Below are positions 7,360-12,718 of a DNA stretch of 12,718 nucleotides, piece after piece (positions within the stretch are counted from its first letter, which is position 1; the number at the start of each line of letters is the position of its first letter). The stretch lies in contig CAMCSI010000023.1 of NCBI GenBank assembly GCA_945877885.1, forward strand, positions 1 to 12,718, given 5' to 3'. This DNA is from Chlamydia trachomatis (GTDB lineage Bacteria > Chlamydiota > Chlamydiia > Chlamydiales > 2-12-FULL-49-11). Both the position numbers and the translations under genes were made by a program. Under the pieces are notes generated by a model. It was not told the DNA's origin. It saw only the letters and a program-made list of their open reading frames with translations, and made no database searches.

Positions 7360-9238
7360 CAATGCTTTGTATAGAAACCTCTGAGGTTCCTAAAATCCAT
7401 ACACGGCAGTTTACAAACCGTTTCATCACATTTTGTGCAAGTGGTCCAATATTCTTACTCACCAAGGCTCCAAGGATGATTAAATCTATGGTGTTACTTT
7501 CTGCTACCTCTTTGATAGCACTAAGAGGTGATCTTGCATGAAGGGATTTTAGTTCCATCTCCACCCCTGCATCAAGAGCAATGGCAGCGGCCTTTTTCAA
7601 AATTTCTGAAGAGTATTTATCAGCCTTATTTAAGATCGAAGTTAAAGGGATGGTCACAGGCACTTCAATGACATGAACAACTATGATTTTTGCATTAAAC
7701 ATTTTTGCGATCATACAGCCAATTTGTATCGTTTCTATACCCATATGTCCTCTAGTAGGGATAAGGATAGTTTTTACTTTTACTTCTGAAAGTTGTGAAA
7801 TGCGTATTTTTTCAACCTCAAGATTACCAAAAGCTGAAATTTTTTGTCCCCTTCTGTAGTAGAAATACATAATCAAACCAAGCCCCACCCATGAAAATCC
7901 AAGAATCCTTCCATAGGGCTTTGAAATCACCACTAAAATCCAAACAGAAAGGGTTGAGATAGCTCCAATGATTGCTGTCACTGGAATTTTTATCTTTTTC
8001 CAGCCAATATTTCCCCAGATTCTAAAAGGGCGATGTTTATCTGGGTACTGAATCCTATGAGCAATTAACGATGTATGAGCAGAAAAAAAGGCAAGCATCG
8101 CTCCAAAGTTATACAAATCAGCTAAAAAGGAGAGCTGACCAAAGCTTGCAATCAAAATAAGCATCGAACAAACTGCAAAAAAGCATAAGGACATATATGG
8201 GGTTTGTCTCGATTTATGGAGTCTATAAAACACTCGAGGAAGTTGAAAATACTCCCCCATGTTAAATGCAAGTCTAGATGAGCCAATAAGTCCTGCATTT
8301 GCAGCGACAAGTAAAATCACTGCAGCTAAAATCCCCACCCATGGTGCAAGCCATGCCCCAAACCCTGGTAATTGCTCAACAATTCCAGAAATTGGATCAT
8401 CCAGATATTTTGTACTAAGCAGTTGAGGTGTTAAAACAGAAAGGGCTACTAAAGAAATTCCAATGTAGGAAATGATTAATACCACCATGGCAAGTATGAT
8501 CGCTTTTGGTATGGTTTTTGCAGGGTCTTTTGCCTCAGAGGAAAGTTGAGCCATAGACTCAATACCAGTATAGGCAACCATAGCCATCGCCACACCATGT
8601 AAAAAATGCTCCCATGTAGGTGACCAAAGACTATTTGGGATGCCAATTTTTAAATGATGAAAAAAGTTTGGAAAATTTACCACCGTAAATATTGCATACA
8701 CAATGATTATAAATTGAGTTACAATAGTGATAGTTGTTAAAACAATAGATATTCTAGTAGAGCCTTTTATACCCCTTATGTTTAGAAGCAAAAGAACTAA
8801 GATGATAAAACAACTAAGTCCCACTTTATATTCAGGTTCCATCAGTTTGGGGATAAAATAGGATAAATAGGGAGCAATAGCAAAGCTTGAGATAGCAATG
8901 GTCACTATAAAATCAAGTAATAGACTCCAGCCGGCAATAAAGGAGATAAAATCATTAAAGGTTTTACGAGTATAAGAGGCCGATCCCCCTGCATCTAAAA
9001 ATATCGATGTCATTTCTGCATAGGTTAAGGCGGTACAAATAAATACCCCCCCTGCAATAAGCAAAGCAAGCGGTGTTGCCCCTAAAGCAAAAAATGCTGT
9101 AATCCCTAACGCATAGTAAATTGATGATCCCATATCGCCATAACCAATGGCAAAGATATCAAAAACACCAAGCACCCTCTTCATTGTGCCGCGATCAATC
9201 TGAGAAATTTTTTCTTTCATATCTGCTGAGTAACACAT
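7349..9238 (-). CDS. APC-superfamily amino acid permease with C-terminal UspA domain
   Basis: A 629-residue inner-membrane protein. Residues 20-465 contain about 12 hydrophobic segments. The amino acid-polyamine-organocation pattern is clear: TM1 with an unwound glycine motif (GDMGSS, 34-39), AGGSASYTRKTF (83-94) after TM2, and TM6 with AYTGIESMAQLSSEAKDP (222-239). The membrane part ends in basic YYRRGQK (460-466). Residues 486-620 form a UspA-type alpha/beta domain: it opens with VKTILIPTRG, then has KIIVVHV and DLIILGA strands, and should lie in the cytoplasm. Its nucleotide loop is degenerate, lacking the G-x2-G-x9-G(S/T) pattern of ATP-binding UspA proteins, so it may sense something else or be structural. 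APC-UspA fusions are known in bacteria; substrate unknown. The first ATG (9238) is used here; Met7 (9220) is an alternative, and neither has a clear ribosome binding site. Confidence 0.88.
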   Translation of the reverse strand: MCYSADMKEKISQIDRGTMKRVLGVFDIFAIGYGDMGSSIYYALGITAFFALGATPLALLIAGGVFICTALTYAEMTSIFLDAGGSASYTRKTFNDFISFIAGWSLLLDFIVTIAISSFAIAPYLSYFIPKLMEPEYKVGLSCFIILVLLLLNIRGIKGSTRISIVLTTITIVTQFIIIVYAIFTVVNFPNFFHHLKIGIPNSLWSPTWEHFLHGVAMAMVAYTGIESMAQLSSEAKDPAKTIPKAIILAMVVLIISYIGISLVALSVLTPQLLSTKYLDDPISGIVEQLPGFGAWLAPWVGILAAVILLVAANAGLIGSSRLAFNMGEYFQLPRVFYRLHKSRQTPYMSLCFFAVCSMLILIASFGQLSFLADLYNFGAMLAFFSAHTSLIAHRIQYPDKHRPFRIWGNIGWKKIKIPVTAIIGAISTLSVWILVVISKPYGRILGFSWVGLGLIMYFYYRRGQKISAFGNLEVEKIRISQLSEVKVKTILIPTRGHMGIETIQIGCMIAKMFNAKIIVVHVIEVPVTIPLTSILNKADKYSSEILKKAAAIALDAGVEMELKSLHARSPLSAIKEVAESNTIDLIILGALVSKNIGPLAQNVMKRFVNCRVWILGTSEVSIQSIAKV

Positions 9239-9279
9239 CTATGGATAGGTTACAATAAAAAAATAATTCAAACAGATGG

Positions 9280-9285
9280 ATTATA
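9280..9285 (-). promoter_or_regulatory. Possible -10 box for the APC permease gene
   Basis: On the minus strand a perfect TATAAT lies about 42 bases before the permease ATG, inside the 100-base gap after the kinase-like gene. No good -35 hexamer is found at the usual spacing, and the region is very AT-rich, so this may be chance. Confidence 0.25.
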
Positions 9286-9338
9286 TTAATTTTTTAACCA
9301 AGAGGGTATTTATAGGCCTCATGTTTAAAAGATGTCTG

Positions 9339-11342
9339 CTATAACTCTTTTGATTGAACACATCTAAAACCATAGGTCTTATTCATCGTTCCTGGATTAT
9401 TTCTAAAGCGATGAGAACATCTCATGTCATCAACAAGGGATTTCCAACATCCACCGCGTAAAACACGGTAGACTCCTTGCTTTGGACCTTCTGGATTATC
9501 TGGCTCTAAAGCCGATGTTTCATAAAAGCTATAGTCGTACCAATCTTCGCACCACTCATAAACATTACCCACCATATCATATAAACCATTTTTAGATGGC
9601 GGATAACTCATCACAGGAGTTGTGTCTGAGCTAAAAAAATTTGCCTCAGAACGTTCAATTTCTTCTCCGAATGGGAAAATATTTTTAATATTACCCATTG
9701 AGGCAGCAACTTCCCACTCAGCCTCTGTGGGTAAACGCTTGCCAGCCCATTTAGCGTAGGCCTTAGCTCCATAATAACTTACACCAACTACAGGATGTTT
9801 TGCATACCCTGTTTCAATAGTCACATCCCCTGCCTGCCTTTTTATTCTTGATTCTTTTAAAAGAATTGTGTCATGGTTAAATTCATCCTTTTCTCCCTCC
9901 ATCACTAATAAAAATCTTCGAAATTGCTCATTGGTCACCGGGTGAATGTCTATAGAAAAAGCTTTTAAATGAATTTTGTGTCTCGGCTTTTCATCTCTTG
10001 CCCCTGTTTCACTTCCTCTTTCATAAGTTCCTGCGGCAATATCAACGCTTTTTGTTTGTAAAGGGCTAATGTCATCTCTAGAAATTTTTTCAGGTTTATA
10101 AGCTCTCACCATTTTATCTTTCTTAAAGATTAATGTTGGGTCAAATTCTTCTAACGTAGCCAAAGGCTGAGCCCCTTCAACATCCTCAGACGCTTTTGGT
10201 TTCATTTTCATTGTACTTACATTTAAAGGGCGGGAAAAACCGCCAATCAAATTTCTTTCAAGATCTGAAATAGTGCTTTTTGTCTCATAGGTTTTGGAAG
10301 ATTCTGAAATATACTCTTTTTGTACTGGTTTTGCCCTTACATAAGCCATCTGCTTTGCCTCCTCTACCGTCTCTGCTGCTGCAAAAGAAGAAATCTCCTT
10401 CACCTCCTCTTGCTCTACAGCTTCATAAGAATAAGCAGACTTTATAACCGGAACTTTAACCTCTTCAAGTTTTGTCATTGAACTTGCGCTTTTAATTAAA
10501 GCAGTTAAATTCTCTGGCCGATTCCCTGGAAGCTGCGCTAGGGTCGCTTTAATGATCATATCCCAATCCACACCACTATTTTTATACATAGTACCTGGCA
10601 TGATAAAATGGCCTTCTGGTAAATAGCCCATTAATAAGAAATAGACTAAAACGCCAAACGAATAAATGTCAGATTTAAAGCTCGCCTTTCGATCTTCAGA
10701 AAACCTTTGCTCTGGTGCCATGAAGGAAAGAGTTTGTAAAAAATGACGCTTTTGTTGAGGGTATTGCATTTTATCAGATGAGAGGGATAGTAACGTCTCC
10801 ATCATATGATGCATTACATAACTTGAACCAAGCATTGGAACAATCCCAACATCTGTTAATTTCACCTTCAAAGATTCATCTTTATTCTCTGAAAGTAAAA
10901 TGTTAGAAAGCTTTAACCCACCATGAACCATTGGGTCCTTCAAAGACTTCCCATGAATATAATCTAAGGCAAAAGCAGTTTCCTTCAAAATTTGTAAAAT
11001 TTGAGTTTCATCAAGTCTTTTCGTGCATGTGGAAAGATACTGAGCTAAGTTCATGGAAGTTCCAAACTTATAAGGGACGTAATCTGAGATAATAAACAGC
11101 TTATCTTTGTAGGATGATACATTATGAACCGCTACAATATTTTCATGATCTAAACTTGCCACCTTAGAAATGCCCTCAGTAAAGGCCCCCTTAAATTCAA
11201 GATCATCTTGTAAGGCTTCAGGAAGAAACTTTAGAACAAACTGCTTTTTAATGAATTTATGTTCCGCTAAATAAACTGGCCCTAAAGACCCTTCACCAAT
11301 GACTCGTTTAATCTCAAAATCACCAATTTCTTGTCCATCCAT
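9339..11342 (-). CDS. Pkn1-like protein: Ser/Thr kinase fold (HGG for HRD) fused to FGE-sulfatase domain
   Basis: Two domains joined by a long polar linker, 667 residues from the start chosen here. The kinase fold (about 8-300) has a glycine-rich loop (GEGSLG, 16-21), the beta-3 lysine (VLKF, Lys38), a DVG in place of DFG (164-166) and MAPEQ (208-212). The catalytic loop reads HGGLKLSN (140-147) instead of HRDLKPSN, so the catalytic aspartate is glycine. That suggests weak or no kinase activity. Residues 300-430 are Glu/Lys/Ser-rich, probably disordered. Residues 431-664 are a formylglycine-generating-enzyme/sulfatase-modifying domain: PVTNEQF, GKRLPTEAEWE, GLYDMVGNVYEWCEDWY, VLRGGCW and a final YGFRC. 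The cysteine pair of true FGE is not in the expected arrangement, so a binding role is likely. Chlamydial Pkn1 has this same domain order. No membrane helix. The ATG at 11342 is preferred over an upstream ATG at 11420 because AGGGG lies five bases before it. Confidence 0.85.
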   Translation of the reverse strand: MDGQEIGDFEIKRVIGEGSLGPVYLAEHKFIKKQFVLKFLPEALQDDLEFKGAFTEGISKVASLDHENIVAVHNVSSYKDKLFIISDYVPYKFGTSMNLAQYLSTCTKRLDETQILQILKETAFALDYIHGKSLKDPMVHGGLKLSNILLSENKDESLKVKLTDVGIVPMLGSSYVMHHMMETLLSLSSDKMQYPQQKRHFLQTLSFMAPEQRFSEDRKASFKSDIYSFGVLVYFLLMGYLPEGHFIMPGTMYKNSGVDWDMIIKATLAQLPGNRPENLTALIKSASSMTKLEEVKVPVIKSAYSYEAVEQEEVKEISSFAAAETVEEAKQMAYVRAKPVQKEYISESSKTYETKSTISDLERNLIGGFSRPLNVSTMKMKPKASEDVEGAQPLATLEEFDPTLIFKKDKMVRAYKPEKISRDDISPLQTKSVDIAAGTYERGSETGARDEKPRHKIHLKAFSIDIHPVTNEQFRRFLLVMEGEKDEFNHDTILLKESRIKRQAGDVTIETGYAKHPVVGVSYYGAKAYAKWAGKRLPTEAEWEVAASMGNIKNIFPFGEEIERSEANFFSSDTTPVMSYPPSKNGLYDMVGNVYEWCEDWYDYSFYETSALEPDNPEGPKQGVYRVLRGGCWKSLVDDMRCSHRFRNNPGTMNKTYGFRCVQSKEL

Positions 11343-11347
11343 AGTCA

Positions 11348-11352
11348 CCCCT
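11348..11352 (-). promoter_or_regulatory. Shine-Dalgarno deciding the kinase-like gene start
   Basis: On the minus strand AGGGG ends five bases before ATG 11342. The alternative ATG at 11420 would add 26 hydrophobic, non-conserved residues and overlap the rodZ-like gene, and the kinase fold begins right after the 11342 start. Together these favour 11342. Confidence 0.65.
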
Positions 11353-11366
11353 TTATGTAAAAGAAC

Positions 11367-11397
11367 ATTGTATAATGAAACACATTCAAAAATCCAA
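11367..11397 (-). promoter_or_regulatory. Candidate promoter for the kinase-like gene
   Basis: On the minus strand, between the rodZ-like stop and the kinase-like ATG, TTGGAT (11397-11392) is followed after 17 bases by TATACA (11374-11369), or after 19 by TACAAT (11372-11367). The match to a sigma-70/sigma-66 consensus is only moderate. The 64-base gap leaves room for a separate promoter, but cotranscription with the rodZ-like gene is equally possible. Confidence 0.35.
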
Positions 11398-11406
11398 TAG
11401 ATTTTT

Positions 11407-11826
11407 TCAAAAAATACCAAGGAGCTTTATCAACATAAATGCTACTGCAAATATCGCTATGAATGAGGCGCCCCAAATGATATTATTTGACCTCCAAAAT
11501 GAGCCTTGCAAAGTTCCTGCCCTCATCTCTATGCTTCCTATCCCATAATTAAACTCTTTAGGAAAGGGTTCGGCTTGTGAAGGTTTAAATGCCTCTTTGT
11601 ATTCTCTTTCAAGAGAGGCAAGATCTAGCCCTAAAAAGGTAGCATATTGTCTCATAAATCCTTGTATGTATACAAAAGATAGGGTTTCTAATCCAATACC
11701 TGTTTCTATCGCCTCTATATAGGTGGCTCTTATGGAAGTTGCACTTTCCACCTCTTTAACCGATAAGTTCAGCTCACATCTTTTTGCCTTGTAAACATCT
11801 CCAAGGGTCATCATCTCTAAAACCAT
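11407..11826 (-). CDS. rodZ: Short RodZ-like protein: HTH plus single membrane helix (CT009-type)
   Basis: A 139-residue product from the start chosen here. Residues 7-75 fit the RodZ-type helix-turn-helix (HTH_25): LGDVYKAKR, LSVKEVESATSI, then YIEAIETG and the hallmark YIQGFMRQYATFLGLD. A polar linker follows, then one hydrophobic helix (about 116-139) at the very end. Unlike E. coli RodZ there is no periplasmic domain. That short form is known in Chlamydia, where CT009 is a RodZ homologue that works with MreB in polarised division. By that analogy the HTH contacts MreB in the cytoplasm rather than DNA. The start is ATG 11826, with GAGGA six bases ahead. A longer frame reaching ATG 11907 would add 27 residues without family similarity and without a ribosome site. 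The gene is divergent from rnhC, as in C. trachomatis, and 64 bases upstream of the kinase-like gene. Confidence 0.82.
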   Translation of the reverse strand: MVLEMMTLGDVYKAKRCELNLSVKEVESATSIRATYIEAIETGIGLETLSFVYIQGFMRQYATFLGLDLASLEREYKEAFKPSQAEPFPKEFNYGIGSIEMRAGTLQGSFWRSNNIIWGASFIAIFAVAFMLIKLLGIF

Positions 11827-11831
11827 CTTTT

Positions 11832-11836
11832 TCCTC
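11832..11836 (-). promoter_or_regulatory. Shine-Dalgarno deciding the rodZ start
   Basis: On the minus strand GAGGA is followed by five bases (AAAAG) and ATG 11826. This supports a 139-residue product instead of the 166-residue frame that begins at 11907. Confidence 0.65.
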
Positions 11837-11869
11837 AATTGTTGGGTAAGAAAATTAGAGTAACTGATA

Positions 11870-11898
11870 TAGACAATTACTTCAATCACAGGTATGAT
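11870..11898 (+). promoter_or_regulatory. Probable promoter of rnhC
   Basis: TAGACA (11870-11875, five of six matches to TTGACA) and TATGAT (11893-11898, five of six to TATAAT) are separated by exactly 17 bases, the optimal spacing for the housekeeping sigma factor. It lies in the 79-base gap between the divergent rodZ-like and rnhC genes. The predicted transcription start, about seven bases downstream, falls at about 11905, directly before the rnhC ATG. Confidence 0.5.
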
Positions 11899-11905
11899 AT
11901 TATTC

Positions 11906-12718
11906 ATGAGTAATTGTTATGTCACTAAATTAAATCCTGCCCTTGCGGAAAAAATGAAAAAAGACCTAGTGGAAAAGGGCTTTACCCTCACCTTTCCCCC
12001 TTATACTATTTTTTCAGCCACCCGCTTAGCAGTTTCCTGCACTTTTTATCTATCAGGAAAATTTACCGTACAAGGAAAAGATAAAGATGACTTTATTATT
12101 TTTTACCTTGAACCTGAAATCTTGAAAGATGTGTCCTATTCACACCCAAAAACTACTATTGATCAAAAGGCACGAATTGGTTGCGATGAGGCTGGAAAAG
12201 GTGATTTCTTTGGACCGCTTTGTATCTGTAGTTTCTACTACAATCCTGCTCAAACAGATCTTCTTTTAAGTCTTGGAGTGGCAGATTCAAAAACTCTTAC
12301 CGATCCTAAAATCTCTCAAATTGCCGATAAGTTAAAAAAACAATGCGAATATGAAATACTGTCCATCTTCCCTAAAAAATATAATGAGCTTTATGAAAAG
12401 TTTCAAAATCTTAACTATCTTCTTGGTTGGGGTCATGTAAAAGCAATGACTAACCTCTCTGAGCGGATCGGCTGTAAAGAGGTATTACTGGATCAATTTG
12501 TTAAGCCCCCATTTATGACAAATCTTCTACAAAGATCTGGCAATAAAGATATCAATCTTACAGAAAGAACTAAGGGTGAAGAGGATATTGCAGTTGCTGC
12601 TGCCTCTATTTTAGCAAGAGATGCTTTTGTAAAAGGAATGGATAAATTATCCCATGATTATGGAATGGAGATTCCCAAGGGCGCTTCTAAAAAAGTTATT
12701 CTAGCGGGAAAAAAATTC
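11906..12718 (+). CDS. rnhC: Ribonuclease HIII, partial (runs off the window)
   Basis: Removes RNA from RNA-DNA hybrids in the cytoplasm during replication and repair. The 271 codons present lack a stop; full RNase HIII is about 300 residues, so only a short C-terminal piece is missing. Residues 1-80 match the small N-terminal substrate-binding domain that separates RNase HIII from RNase HII (NPALAEKMKKDLVEKGF, ATRLAVSCTFYLSGKFTVQG). The catalytic domain opens with the type-2 RNase H signature GCDEAGKGDFFGPL (92-105; Asp94, Glu95). It continues with ADSKTLTD (126-133), LLDQF (Asp196) and KGEEDIAVAAASILAR (223-238). The ATG at 11906 begins a sequence similar in layout to chlamydial RNase HIII. 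No Shine-Dalgarno precedes it. Divergent placement beside a rodZ-like gene matches CT008/CT009 of C. trachomatis. Confidence 0.93.
   Translation, partial: MSNCYVTKLNPALAEKMKKDLVEKGFTLTFPPYTIFSATRLAVSCTFYLSGKFTVQGKDKDDFIIFYLEPEILKDVSYSHPKTTIDQKARIGCDEAGKGDFFGPLCICSFYYNPAQTDLLLSLGVADSKTLTDPKISQIADKLKKQCEYEILSIFPKKYNELYEKFQNLNYLLGWGHVKAMTNLSERIGCKEVLLDQFVKPPFMTNLLQRSGNKDINLTERTKGEEDIAVAAASILARDAFVKGMDKLSHDYGMEIPKGASKKVILAGKKF

Noticed and set aside
7376..7388. Inverted repeat AACCTC-T-GAGGTT near the end of the APC permease gene, considered as a terminator
   Set aside because: It is inside the coding sequence, the loop is too small unless the stem is shortened, and there is no T-tract on either strand.
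11387..11409. AT-rich hairpin CAAAAATC / GATTTTTTC after the rodZ-like stop, considered as a terminator
   Set aside because: The stem is almost entirely A/T, there is no T-run beyond the stem on the minus strand, and it overlaps the candidate -35 of the next gene.
11343..11420. Longer start for the kinase-like gene at 11420, overlapping the rodZ-like gene
   Set aside because: Adds a hydrophobic, non-conserved leader and would bury a good ribosome site and a promoter-like sequence. The kinase fold starts right after ATG 11342.
11827..11907. Longer rodZ start at 11907, whose ATG overlaps the rnhC ATG as CATG
   Set aside because: The extra 27 residues lie before the conserved HTH and have no ribosome site, whereas GAGGA precedes ATG 11826. 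The palindromic CATG appears coincidental.
1..12718. CRISPR arrays, tRNA or rRNA genes
   Set aside because: No evenly spaced direct repeats, cloverleaf-like segments or rRNA-like sequence were seen on reading both strands. Coding genes fill nearly the whole window.

Overview
The window looks like chromosomal DNA of an AT-rich member of the Chlamydiota, probably an environmental or amoeba-associated lineage rather than a classical Chlamydia. The best evidence is at the right end. A gene for RNase HIII is divergent from a short RodZ-like gene (helix-turn-helix plus one membrane helix, no periplasmic domain). This matches the neighbouring CT008 (RNase HIII) and CT009 (RodZ homologue) of C. trachomatis. 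A Pkn1-like protein with an N-terminal kinase fold and a C-terminal FGE-sulfatase domain, and an oppBCDF-type operon, fit the same phylum. I infer the lineage from gene content and layout; no database search was possible.

Left end (1-1019): the 3' end of an IS630-type transposase gene enters the window and stops at 142. It is followed by an open frame of unknown function (212-952). That frame stays open and looks protein-like back to the transposase stop, so it may be the 3' remnant of a gene cut by the insertion. A probable intrinsic terminator follows it at 973-1004.

Middle, plus strand (1020-7359): a tightly packed five-gene block. The first gene encodes an 820-residue membrane protein in which a lipoteichoic-acid-synthase-like (alkaline phosphatase superfamily) transferase domain is fused to a C-terminal leucine-rich-repeat array. 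Eleven bases later come oppB, oppC, oppD and oppF of an ABC peptide importer, each overlapping the next. No substrate-binding protein (oppA) lies in the window; the LRR enzyme occupies the place where one might expect it.

Right, minus strand (7349-11826): in transcription order, a rodZ-like gene, a Pkn1-like gene whose kinase domain has HGG in place of HRD (so it may be a pseudokinase), and an APC-family permease with a C-terminal UspA domain. The permease gene overlaps the end of oppF by 11 bases tail to tail. The plus-strand rnhC gene starts at 11906 and runs off the window.

Most novel candidates: the LtaS-like/LRR fusion heading an oppA-less opp operon, the kinase-like/FGE-like fusion with a lost catalytic aspartate, the APC-UspA fusion, and a near-consensus promoter that would make the rnhC mRNA almost leaderless.
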